A DNA stretch of 6,817 nt from Candidatus Woesearchaeota archaeon (GTDB lineage: Archaea; Nanobdellota; Nanobdellia; Woesearchaeales; UBA525): the NCBI GenBank assembly GCA_018221245.1, contig JAAOYH010000034.1, positions 1-6,817 of the forward strand, given 5' to 3'. Shown here piece by piece: positions 1 through 6,405 of the stretch (within the stretch, counting starts at the first letter, position 1; the number at the start of each line of letters is the position of its first letter). Both the position numbers and the translations under genes were made by a program. The notes beneath the pieces are model-generated. The model had not been told where the DNA came from. It searched no databases and worked only from the letters and a program-made list of their open reading frames with translations.

Positions 1-1157
1 AGCAGCAAACAGCCCATAGCTTGCACTCTGGCAGTTTTTAGAGCGGCAGGTAAAAGTCCCACTGCGGTGCTCGTCAAAAGAACTATCAGTCCTATCCATC
101 CTGATCTTAACGCGACAATTAAGATAATGAATGCAATGACTCCTAGGCAGGTTTTTGTGTAGGGTATTTTTGGGAGTAATTGCGCTGCTCTCTTTCCCAG
201 CCAGAGTGTTATTAGTGCTGCTAGTCCTGTGCTGATGAGCATGATTGCTGCGAGGATTATAGCAACTCTTGGCGTTACTTCTGCTAATTCTACGGCAATA
301 GCCATAGCTCCGTTTCTTGCTTTCTGGATAGAGAGCCATGCCGCAAGAGATAAGACAAAACTTGCTGAGCCAAGACTTCCCAAGAGTATCATGAAACCGT
401 GGTCTCCAAGCTTTCCTCCACGAGAAACAAGTCCTGCCGCGAGCCCGGCGCTGATGCCTGGGAAGAGTGCTGTCAGGAAGGCTCCGGCAGTTCCTAGGAT
501 AGACCCTTTCCAGAGCTTTCTCATCTCGGTGTATGGAAGGTTCTTTTGCTCGGGAATAGTGTTATTTTCTTTGATGCTGTAGAGTAAGGTTGCAATCCCG
601 AAGATGCCTGAAAGAAGAGGTAATAAGGGCTCTTTCATTGGGAGACGCAGTGTTATGAACCCAACAATGCCTGATAGTATGAATATTACTACTGCGAGAG
701 CTCTTTTCTTGTCTTTCCAAATTGAGAACAGAACAAACCCTAGAAGAATCCAAAACACAAATCTATTCGCGACTTCTGCTAGGAATCCTATAAGCCAAAT
801 CATTAGTGGGAGTGTCAGTACAACTAATACAGTTCCTACAAGACCACCCCAAACAGAGAGCTTCACAGCCATGAGGCCATTGCCTTGCAGCAGATAGCGG
901 TGCCCGGGAAGGACTCCTAACACTGTCGATTCTTCTGGCGCTCCAAGAAATATGGCAGGGATCATATCTACGAAGTTGTGCGTGATGCTCATGCTGACAA
1001 TCAGCACCGCAATGTTGAGCATAGATGTGTATTCAGAAAGAATAACTGAAGCGCTCAGCAGTATAGCAGCTACAAGGTTGATGTGGACGCCGGGTGTGAG
1101 GCCTGTAATGATGCCTGAAAAGATTCCTGCTAAGATTGCGGATAAGAGTCCGAGCAT
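1..1157 (-). CDS. TctA-family (COG1784-like) membrane permease, 3' end cut by window edge
   Basis: Reading the minus strand from the ATG at 1157 gives 385 uninterrupted codons to the window edge. The protein is very hydrophobic, with about ten membrane segments. It carries the two related proline-glycine motifs typical of the TctA family (Pfam TctA): TGLTPGVHIN at residues 18-27 and LFPGISAGLAAGL at 231-243. A family-like block, LGAPEESTVLGVLPGH, lies at 71-86. The last visible residues (TARVQAMGCLL) resemble the usual C-terminal end, so probably only a few to about twenty residues are missing. Bacterial TctA is the large subunit of tripartite carboxylate importers. The archaeal COG1784 branch usually stands alone, and no TctB or TctC gene is seen here, so the substrate is unknown. 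The start is firm: an in-frame TAA lies about 24 nt upstream and there is no other start. No Shine-Dalgarno is visible. Family assignment is from recalled motifs. Confidence 0.85.
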   Translation of the reverse strand, partial: MLGLLSAILAGIFSGIITGLTPGVHINLVAAILLSASVILSEYTSMLNIAVLIVSMSITHNFVDMIPAIFLGAPEESTVLGVLPGHRYLLQGNGLMAVKLSVWGGLVGTVLVVLTLPLMIWLIGFLAEVANRFVFWILLGFVLFSIWKDKKRALAVVIFILSGIVGFITLRLPMKEPLLPLLSGIFGIATLLYSIKENNTIPEQKNLPYTEMRKLWKGSILGTAGAFLTALFPGISAGLAAGLVSRGGKLGDHGFMILLGSLGSASFVLSLAAWLSIQKARNGAMAIAVELAEVTPRVAIILAAIMLISTGLAALITLWLGKRAAQLLPKIPYTKTCLGVIAFIILIVALRSGWIGLIVLLTSTAVGLLPAALKTARVQAMGCLL

Positions 1158-1177
1158 TGTTTGAAAATTATTGTGTG

Positions 1178-1183
1178 CTTAAA
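1178..1183 (-). promoter_or_regulatory. Possible TATA box for the TctA-like gene
   Basis: The minus strand reads TTTAAG, centred about 24 nt before the ATG at 1157. This is the spacing expected for a leaderless archaeal transcript, and no Shine-Dalgarno precedes the ATG. The match to the archaeal TATA consensus is short, so the call is weak. Confidence 0.35.
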
Positions 1184-1225
1184 GAGTGCTTCTTTAGAAA
1201 AGACGGAGATTTTCCGCCCGAATTT

Positions 1226-1247
1226 TTTTATTCAGGTAAGAATAAAA
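1226..1247 (-). terminator. AT-rich inverted repeat after the MFS gene, possible terminator
   Basis: There is a perfect 8-bp inverted repeat, TTTTATTC and GAATAAAA with a 6-nt loop, starting about 10 nt past the stop codon of the MFS gene. On the minus strand the interval from that stop into the first arm is rich in T (TTTTGAGTTTTATTCTT), which resembles archaeal T-tract termination sites. The stem is almost all A-T, so it would be a weak hairpin. The repeat may be a by-product of low GC content. It sits between two same-strand genes with separate putative promoters, where a terminator is plausible. Confidence 0.35.
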
Positions 1248-1257
1248 CTCAAAAGGC

Positions 1258-2445
1258 TTAATGGCTATCGGAGTTGTTTAGGTATTCTTTCCCAATAAAT
1301 AAAACAATAATTCCGATTACAAACACTGCAATTGCAGAGTATACGAATACGACCCATCTGAATGTCTGAACAAGATATGCCATTATCCAAGGATTGAGAA
1401 GATAAACAAATGAGATCATCGATTGTCTTCCGCTCATTGCAGTTGCTCTGATTTTTGAAGGGATATGTTTATGGATTATGTCTGCATCAATATAGCTCCA
1501 CATTAAATGGCTGATGATTAAAAAATATGAGAATGGCGCGACAAATAATATTGCTTTTGTCGATATGAATAATAACCCGACTGATTGAAGCACAATTACA
1601 ACAATTATAGAACGTCTGATTTTTAATGAATGCACAAGTTTAGGGAGTAAAACTCCTCCAATCATGCACAATATTGAACCGATAACGAAATAGGTACTCA
1701 ATAAACTATTAGGTAATCCTGCCTCTAAAAGCAAAGGTTGGTTTGTTTCGTACCATGCATGTTCGAAGAAGAAAACAACAATAGATAAAATAAACACATA
1801 AAAGAGTGTTTTATTCTTTAATATTAACGCAACTCCTTCTTTGAACGCTTTTTTCACATCGAGTGTTTCTGCAGATTTGTGTTGTTTTGGTTCTTTATAT
1901 GAAGCGAATACGAAAGCCGCCAAAGAATAAACTACTGCACTTGCCAAAAACGGATATTTTGGATCGATTTGATATAGGAAGTGTCCAACATATGTAGCGA
2001 TAATCAGCCCAAGAAATGCTATGGAATCCATAAATCCAATCACATCTTTATTGAGCTTTTCTTTTTTGATACTATACAAGCTATCATAGGTAATTGCCTC
2101 TTTTGATCCTGAGAAGAATGACCAAGACATACCCCATATTGCTGATGCGATTATTATTGAATAAAATCCGGGTCCGAGAGCATAAACTAGAGATCCAATG
2201 GCTGCGCCTATACTCGCGATTTGAATGCTTAATTTTCTACCATATTTATCTGCGAATATTCCTGAAGGGTATTCAAAGATCATGTTCGTCCCATATATCA
2301 CTGTGCCTGTAAACCCAATTTGAGCCAAAGATAAACCTTTAGAGAGAAAAAATAATATCACTATTGCCCTAGCAAAGTAAAAGGAAGTTAGAAACTCTAC
2401 GACATATAAGTGCCATAATTCTTTAACGTATCCTTTTGTAATCAT
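1258..2445 (-). CDS. MFS transporter (DHA3-like), 12 membrane helices
   Basis: This 395-residue polytopic membrane protein has the usual length of a 12-helix major facilitator. MFS motif A is clear at residues 62-71 (GIFADKYGRK), in the loop after the second helix. The block SGSKEAITYDSL at 112-123 is typical of DHA3-like and related uncharacterised exporters. A polar linker near residues 187-205 separates the two six-helix halves. It probably exports or imports a small molecule by proton-coupled exchange, but nothing in the sequence fixes the substrate. The ATG at 2445 has a good TATA-like box 26-33 nt upstream. A GAGGG about 8 nt before the ATG could be a Shine-Dalgarno if the transcript starts further upstream. 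The gene is noticeably more AT-rich than all its neighbours, which suggests acquisition. It is divergent from the 169-residue membrane protein gene, with no transporter partner beside it. Confidence 0.9.
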   Translation of the reverse strand: MITKGYVKELWHLYVVEFLTSFYFARAIVILFFLSKGLSLAQIGFTGTVIYGTNMIFEYPSGIFADKYGRKLSIQIASIGAAIGSLVYALGPGFYSIIIASAIWGMSWSFFSGSKEAITYDSLYSIKKEKLNKDVIGFMDSIAFLGLIIATYVGHFLYQIDPKYPFLASAVVYSLAAFVFASYKEPKQHKSAETLDVKKAFKEGVALILKNKTLFYVFILSIVVFFFEHAWYETNQPLLLEAGLPNSLLSTYFVIGSILCMIGGVLLPKLVHSLKIRRSIIVVIVLQSVGLLFISTKAILFVAPFSYFLIISHLMWSYIDADIIHKHIPSKIRATAMSGRQSMISFVYLLNPWIMAYLVQTFRWVVFVYSAIAVFVIGIIVLFIGKEYLNNSDSH

Positions 2446-2470
2446 TCTTATTGCCCTCTATGCTATTGTT

Positions 2471-2478
2471 ATTTTAAA
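2471..2478 (-). promoter_or_regulatory. TATA box for the MFS gene
   Basis: The minus strand reads TTTAAAAT within ATTTAAAATAA, close to the archaeal TATA consensus. It is preceded by CGAAGA, which fits a BRE element. The centre is about 30 nt before the ATG at 2445, so transcription would begin a few nt before the start codon. Confidence 0.6.
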
Positions 2479-2489
2479 TCTTCGGGAAA

Positions 2490-2503
2490 TGATAATCCTA
2501 TCA
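2490..2503. promoter_or_regulatory. Dyad TGATA-N4-TATCA, candidate operator
   Basis: A perfect 5-bp dyad with a 4-nt centre lies in the 122-bp region between divergent genes. It sits 12 nt upstream of the MFS TATA box and about 35 nt upstream of the TATA-like box on the other strand. A second, overlapping inverted repeat (AAATGAT at 2487-2493 and ATCATTT at 2506-2512) surrounds it. Position and symmetry suit a dimeric regulator. No regulator gene is present in the window, and short dyads arise by chance in AT-rich DNA. Confidence 0.3.
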
Positions 2504-2537
2504 AAATCATTTATGGGAGAGGCAGCTTGACGAATAA

Positions 2538-2546
2538 GTTTTTAAC
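2538..2546 (+). promoter_or_regulatory. TATA-like box for the 169-residue membrane protein gene
   Basis: The sequence GTTTTTAAC is centred 26 nt before the ATG at 2568 and is preceded by the BRE-like CGAATAA. The spacing fits a leaderless transcript starting at that ATG. It therefore supports the ATG over the in-frame TTG at 2559. Confidence 0.5.
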
Positions 2547-2567
2547 GACGTATGTGAATTGTTTATC

Positions 2568-3077
2568 ATGCTCACACTTGACGTCTTCGGAAAAGCCTTC
2601 TACGAAGCCATGGGCCCGTTCTTCATGGTCTTTGTCATAGTTACAGGACTTCTGAACAAAATCAAGATATGGAAGGAGCGAAAGTACGACACAGTTATCG
2701 GCGTGTGCATGGGTCTTCTCGTAATATTTCCTCACATATTAGGAACAAGACCTGATGTGGTCCCAATCATCAACATCATGATACCTTCTGTGGTGCTCAT
2801 CATGGTAATCACGATATGTCTTCTGCTCATGCTTGCCTTGGTGGGTGTCAAGTACAGCAAGGGACTGTTCACGAAGATTTTCGGCGTGCTTATCTTTGTG
2901 GATCTCATAATACCTGATACTATCCTTCTGGCTGTGTTGGCTAAGAATTTTGGGGTTGTTCTTCCTCCGTGGCTTGAATTCCTGACTACTGACACGTTTT
3001 TGGCCTTCGCGATAGTGATATCTGTTTTTTTAGCGGCAATATTCTTCGTTACCTGGGACAAGAAGAGCGACAAATAA
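2568..3077 (+). CDS. Unrecognised small polytopic membrane protein
   Basis: The protein has 169 residues from the ATG at 2568. An in-frame TTG nine bases upstream is possible, but the TATA-like spacing favours the ATG. I do not recognise a named family. Hydrophobic segments lie near residues 15-31, 43-59, 67-94, 101-124 and 144-163, giving four or five membrane helices. A short basic loop follows the first (KIKIWKERK, 31-39) and there is a charged C-terminus (WDKKSDK). There is no signal peptide or catalytic motif. The layout of a first helix, a basic loop and a run of glycine-rich helices resembles small membrane proteins common in DPANN archaea, from general memory only. It lies 27 bp before the MscS-C39 fusion on the same strand, so a shared membrane complex is plausible but unproven. 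Base composition matches the fusion gene, not the AT-rich MFS gene. Confidence 0.8.
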   Translation: MLTLDVFGKAFYEAMGPFFMVFVIVTGLLNKIKIWKERKYDTVIGVCMGLLVIFPHILGTRPDVVPIINIMIPSVVLIMVITICLLLMLALVGVKYSKGLFTKIFGVLIFVDLIIPDTILLAVLAKNFGVVLPPWLEFLTTDTFLAFAIVISVFLAAIFFVTWDKKSDK

Positions 3078-3084
3078 TATATAG
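3075..3084 (+). promoter_or_regulatory. TATA box for the MscS-C39 gene, overlapping the upstream stop codon
   Basis: TAATATATAG begins in the stop codon of the preceding gene and is centred 25 nt before the ATG at 3105, which lacks a Shine-Dalgarno. This suggests the fusion gene can be transcribed from its own leaderless promoter even though it lies only 27 bp downstream. Read-through from the upstream gene is not excluded. Confidence 0.55.
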
Positions 3085-3104
3085 TTCCTCATAGTCCTGA
3101 GATT

Positions 3105-4613
3105 ATGATTGTCCGAGCGACGCTTGCAGAGTTCTTGATTGCCATAGGAGGAGTCGTTCTGGCAGGCGTGTTTGCAAAACTTATCTGTATGTTGATTTCT
3201 AGAACAAATAAGAGTTGGAACTTTGCAAACGAGAGAAACCTATCTAAGTGGCTTCGATCTTTTCAGCTGGTTGTGATACTGGCTGCATTTGTAGGTGTGG
3301 TCCAAGTACTCCGTCCTGAAATAGCCGATGCATTGTGGGATAAATTCTTAGGGATAATTCCCACAGCCATCATTATATTCTTCGTGTGGCTCGTTGGGTA
3401 CGCAATCATTACTGTGCTATTCCATATCATCTGCAGGATAGTTTTCAGGGCGACGAGTGTTTTTTTTCAGGAACTAGACATTTCTCTTGAGGCCGCTGAA
3501 TTTTTTCTCAACATAGTGAAGATGTTCACAATTCTGATATTCGTTGTGCTTTCACTGCAGTTGATTGGCGTCCCTGCTGAGATGGTTCAGACCCTCGCTC
3601 TAGGCATAACGTTTGTCTTCATTGTGGTTCTTGCAGCATTGATAGGTTATGCATTCAAAGACTACCTGGCCAACTTTGTGCTGAGCGCCTATATTTCCAG
3701 AAACATACTCAAGCCAGGACAGCAGATCAAGCTGGACGGGAAAGAAGGAGAGGTCATTGCAGTCACAACTCATGGTGTGGTCCTTGATACGAAAGACAAT
3801 TACAAGATGGTTATCCCGAACACTCAAGTGGTGAAAGAAAGACTGCTTCTGAAAAAAACAAGAAGTGATATTAGCAAACTTTCAACTCTCATATCTAAAC
3901 ACGTGGTTCAACTTAAATCGCATTGTGGTCCTGCGAGCATTTCTATGATGTTGAGTTTTTTCGGATACGATATAACTCAGAGTCAGATAGCCAAGCTCTC
4001 GAAACTTAAGATTCGTCCGAAGAAATATGCCAATGACTGGACGAAGAAGTTCGGAACTAATCCTGAAGACTTGATTAACGCTGTCAAGAAAGCAACAAAT
4101 AATGCAGTGACTGGTAAGGTGATTAGTTATGGAGACATTCACAACTTGAGGGACGAACTAAAACTCTGGTTCTCTGATGGGGCGCTTGTTCTTCTATGGT
4201 ATAAGAAACCAGTTCTTTACCCTGACAAGAAATCCAGGTCGGGCCACTTTGTCCTGGGTGTCGGCGTTGAAGGAGATGATATACTCGTTATGGATCCTAG
4301 CGGCCAGACCGCTGGCGCCTTCCTTATTGATTATGAGATGATGGAAGAAGCCATGGCTGAACACGATCAGGAACGTGGCTACATAGTCTTTGCAAAGAGG
4401 GGTTCTCCTGCTTATTGGCGCCTCCAGAAGAAAATGTACTACAGTGATACTGAACTATACGAGGATCTAGGAAGAACTCTAGAGAGACAGTTGAAGAAAG
4501 CTGTGAGAAAGAGCAAAGTCATCAAAGCAATAACAAGCCCAGTAGTAGAATTGTTCTTGGATCCTAAAGCTCAGGTTCGACAGATTTGGTCTCCTCCGAA
4601 GAAAGGTCGGTGA
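3105..4613 (+). CDS. MscS-type channel domain fused to a C39-like cysteine peptidase
   Basis: This 502-residue protein combines two known folds. Membrane segments lie near residues 8-30, 53-70, 82-110, 137-156 and 163-184. They are followed by an MscS-like pore-exit helix (ALIGYAFKDYLANFVLS, 178-194) and the small beta domain: LKPGQQIKLDGKEGEVIAV at 202-220, then DTKDNYKMVIPNT at 228-240. Where MscS normally has its alpha/beta cage, a papain-like peptidase domain begins. It has a Gln269 oxyanion candidate, Cys274 in HCGPASISMML, His381 in SGHFVLGVGVEGDD and Asp397 in MDPSG, matching Pfam Peptidase_C39/C39_2. All expected catalytic residues are present. A basic tail (434-502) ends the chain. 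With MscS topology the peptidase would be cytoplasmic, as in C39 peptide exporters. A gated protease or peptide-processing channel is inference. The 3' end overlaps the convergent hydrolase gene by 50 bp. Confidence 0.88.
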   Translation: MIVRATLAEFLIAIGGVVLAGVFAKLICMLISRTNKSWNFANERNLSKWLRSFQLVVILAAFVGVVQVLRPEIADALWDKFLGIIPTAIIIFFVWLVGYAIITVLFHIICRIVFRATSVFFQELDISLEAAEFFLNIVKMFTILIFVVLSLQLIGVPAEMVQTLALGITFVFIVVLAALIGYAFKDYLANFVLSAYISRNILKPGQQIKLDGKEGEVIAVTTHGVVLDTKDNYKMVIPNTQVVKERLLLKKTRSDISKLSTLISKHVVQLKSHCGPASISMMLSFFGYDITQSQIAKLSKLKIRPKKYANDWTKKFGTNPEDLINAVKKATNNAVTGKVISYGDIHNLRDELKLWFSDGALVLLWYKKPVLYPDKKSRSGHFVLGVGVEGDDILVMDPSGQTAGAFLIDYEMMEEAMAEHDQERGYIVFAKRGSPAYWRLQKKMYYSDTELYEDLGRTLERQLKKAVRKSKVIKAITSPVVELFLDPKAQVRQIWSPPKKGR

Positions 4614-5304
4614 CAAGGCTGTGAAACAAGCCTCTTAGAATTCTGATTGCGCGAAGGTCCATCTCGAAGGTATGTTCGTTCATGTAGAGTCTCTTATTGA
4701 ACTCTAGTTCTACAGATTCGGCTCCGAGAGAATGGGCGTACTTGATGATATTCGCTCTCTGGCCTGAATAAGGAAAATCATAATCGACGGAAAGCCCCGC
4801 TCCTTTGAATCTATCTCCTATAATGTGTGCCATATCTTCATTGCAGGTTTGGTAGTTGGCTGTTGTGACGCAAATATCTGGGCGTTTCCTGTCTTTGGCG
4901 CTATACGCATTCCCTTCAGAATCCATGGCATGGCAATCAATCAGAAAAGGACATGTTCTCTCTGAGACATATCCGAATATTTGCTCATAGTAAGGATCGT
5001 AGAATCTTTCAAGAAGTGAATCTATTAAGGGTTGGGGGGGAATTTCTTTGAGCACTTCTTCTCCATTCCAATCTTTTTTTATTATGACTCCTTGGTCACC
5101 TGAAAAATCATCTCTTTTTCTATTTACATCGACGACAAATCTTGATACTGGTGCTTGAACAACAGGGTACCCTACTAATGCGCAAATGCTGTCGACCCCA
5201 TAATCTTCGTGACATTTTAGTTGCTCTGGCGTCTGCTTGTAGAGATGCAATGATGATTCAGGAATATATGTACTAGAATGCGGGATGCTGATTATGACAT
5301 TCAT
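4564..5304 (-). CDS. N-formylglutamate amidohydrolase family hydrolase
   Basis: The 246 residues are near the usual length for this family (Pfam FGase, COG3741), which has a zinc-exopeptidase-like fold and removes formyl or acyl-amide groups. Family landmarks are in order: ISIPHSSTYIP at residues 5-15, HEDYGVD at 32-38, SRFVVDVNR at 54-62, FLIDCHAM at 120-127, RPDICV at 141-146, PYSGQRANI at 178-186 and SVELEFN at 197-203. His9 and His125 are likely metal ligands, by analogy with the family. The ATG lies 3 nt after the stop of the ATP-grasp gene, with a Shine-Dalgarno in that gene's last codons, so the two are translationally coupled. No histidine-degradation genes are nearby, so a role as HutG is unlikely. 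It more probably deacylates, or cuts an amide in, the product or precursor of the ligase. The true substrate is unknown. Confidence 0.87.
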   Translation of the reverse strand: MNVIISIPHSSTYIPESSLHLYKQTPEQLKCHEDYGVDSICALVGYPVVQAPVSRFVVDVNRKRDDFSGDQGVIIKKDWNGEEVLKEIPPQPLIDSLLERFYDPYYEQIFGYVSERTCPFLIDCHAMDSEGNAYSAKDRKRPDICVTTANYQTCNEDMAHIIGDRFKGAGLSVDYDFPYSGQRANIIKYAHSLGAESVELEFNKRLYMNEHTFEMDLRAIRILRGLFHSLVTDLSSEETKSVEPEL

Positions 5305-5307
5305 GTG

Positions 5308-5316
5308 TCACTTCCT
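5308..5316 (-). promoter_or_regulatory. Shine-Dalgarno for the amidohydrolase gene, inside the ligase 3' end
   Basis: The minus strand reads AGGAAGTGA, one mismatch from GGAGGTGA, followed by CAC and the ATG at 5304. It overlaps the last codons and the TGA stop of the ATP-grasp gene. It is the clearest ribosome binding site in the window, and it precedes the one gene that must be internal to an operon. Confidence 0.65.
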
Positions 5317-6369
5317 GTTTTCGTCTGCTAGATGCTCTCCAAGATCCATGAAGTCGGACATTATTTTATCCTGAGCTTTCTTATCAAGATAGATGATGCC
5401 TGAGGGACACCTAACATTGACTTCGAGAATCTTTGTGTTATCTAATGTTCCTCCTTCTTTGGGGCCCATGATATCGAGACCGCAAAAGTATAGGCCATCT
5501 TTGACGAGTTTGTCCTTTATTATATTGGATATTTCTACGTCAACATCTTGAAGTTCGTATGGTGTGGGAATGCCTCCTTGAGATATGTTTGCACGTACAT
5601 CTCCTTTAGCAGGTTCTTTGATGTATGCTCCTACAGGATCCCCATTTAGAAGGAATATTCTTCTGTCGCTACCTGTAATTCTTTGCTGGAATATGGCTGG
5701 TTTCTTCTCGAATCCTCCTTGGGAACTAACCAGGTTGGCAGCATACTGTTTGAAGTCTGTCTCGGGAATAATCATGACGTTCTCTCCGCCATGGCCATCG
5801 AGTGGTTTTCCTACGAGTCTATTGCCTGCAGTGTGCTCTTGCTCGATAAGTTTTGTTATTCTTTCAAGATTCGAACTGATGTGGGTTCGTGGAGTGCTGC
5901 TAGGAAAAAGCAAGGAGTCGTAGACCTTTGAGCCCGCCTTAAGAATCCCATTCGGATCGTTAATGATGGCCACCTCAGGATGGAGTGTCTGGAGAGCGCT
6001 AAGGTATCCGAGTGTGTTGTCGAACGTGAAACGTTCTTCGTGGTTTCGGTATACCACTCTCGAAACTACTATGTCAAAATCCTCGAGAGACATCTCTTCT
6101 TTGAGGAAGTGCTTATCCTGTGGTAACAGGCCTTCTGTGTCGCGGAGGCATCTTGCGTAATACGCGATATCTGGAATATTGAGAGCGTTAGGTCTTCGTG
6201 TTATACCGTAGAGCTTGTTGTTCTCTACGTAGAAATCTTCAGGCTCGAGCAGGTAGACTTCATGGCCTCGCTTGTGAGCTGCGTATGCCATGATGAGTTC
6301 ATTTGAGGCGTTCCCTTTGCTGATGTCTCTATCTCTTGCAATAAATAGAGTTTTGTACCTGCCACCCAT
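5308..6369 (-). CDS. Glutathione-synthetase-like ATP-grasp ligase
   Basis: This 353-residue cytosolic enzyme is of the prokaryotic glutathione synthetase (GshB, COG0189) type. An N-terminal Rossmann-like domain (KTLFIARDRD at 6-15) is followed by the ATP-grasp fold. The ATP-binding strand is GKPLDGHGGENV at residues 187-198, with Lys188 as the usual ATP contact. Further landmarks are FQQRITGSDRRIFLLNGDPVG (split as 228-238 and 239-247), KGDVRANISQGG at 255-266, and the metal site GLDIMG at 297-302 with ILEVNVRCPSG at 314-324, where Asp299, Glu316 and Asn318 are the expected magnesium ligands. Such enzymes join a carboxylate to an amine through an acyl phosphate. Most archaea do not make glutathione, and no gamma-glutamylcysteine ligase is present, so the product is probably another peptide or amide. 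It is operonic with the amidohydrolase 3 nt downstream. The start is supported by a TATA box 28 nt upstream. Confidence 0.88.
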   Translation of the reverse strand: MGGRYKTLFIARDRDISKGNASNELIMAYAAHKRGHEVYLLEPEDFYVENNKLYGITRRPNALNIPDIAYYARCLRDTEGLLPQDKHFLKEEMSLEDFDIVVSRVVYRNHEERFTFDNTLGYLSALQTLHPEVAIINDPNGILKAGSKVYDSLLFPSSTPRTHISSNLERITKLIEQEHTAGNRLVGKPLDGHGGENVMIIPETDFKQYAANLVSSQGGFEKKPAIFQQRITGSDRRIFLLNGDPVGAYIKEPAKGDVRANISQGGIPTPYELQDVDVEISNIIKDKLVKDGLYFCGLDIMGPKEGGTLDNTKILEVNVRCPSGIIYLDKKAQDKIMSDFMDLGEHLADENRK

Positions 6370-6392
6370 GGACCTGAGTCTGCACGAGGTCT

Positions 6393-6401
6393 CTTAAATA
6401 T
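6393..6401 (-). promoter_or_regulatory. TATA box for the ligase-amidohydrolase operon
   Basis: The minus strand reads ATATTTAAG, centred 28 nt before the ATG at 6369, in the 36-bp gap after the OB-fold gene. There is no Shine-Dalgarno at usable spacing, so a leaderless or very short-leader transcript is likely. The operon would then have its own promoter, independent of the OB-fold gene. Confidence 0.55.
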
Positions 6402-6405
6402 GTTA

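Noticed and set aside
229..1164. Plus-strand open frames across 229-1164 as genes.
   Set aside because: They lie opposite a continuous 385-codon reading frame with clear TctA-family motifs, and their own translations show no coherent domain or membrane pattern.
2559..2567. TTG at 2559 as the start of the small membrane protein.
   Set aside because: The ATG at 2568 is in frame, has better TATA spacing (26 nt) and keeps a normal N-terminus. The TTG would add only three residues.
3105..4613. A bacteriocin or double-glycine peptide export system.
   Set aside because: No ABC ATPase, no accessory export protein and no small open frame with a double-glycine leader was seen, so the C39 domain alone does not justify that label.
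5034..5040. Seven-G run in the hydrolase gene (and an eight-T run near 3450-3457) as phase-variable tracts.
   Set aside because: Both are short and encode ordinary residues (Ile-Pro-Pro; Val-Phe-Phe) in frames that stay open. Nothing nearby suggests a contingency locus.
4564..5304. HutG of histidine degradation.
   Set aside because: No other hut gene is nearby, and the gene is coupled to an ATP-grasp ligase, which points to a different substrate.
5585..6160. Plus-strand open frames inside the ATP-grasp gene.
   Set aside because: They are antisense to conserved ligase motifs and two of them overlap each other in different frames. No recognisable protein results.
5308..6369. True glutathione synthetase (gshB).
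   Set aside because: The fold and motifs fit the family, but substrate cannot be read from them, no gamma-glutamylcysteine ligase is present, and glutathione is rare in archaea. No gene symbol was given.
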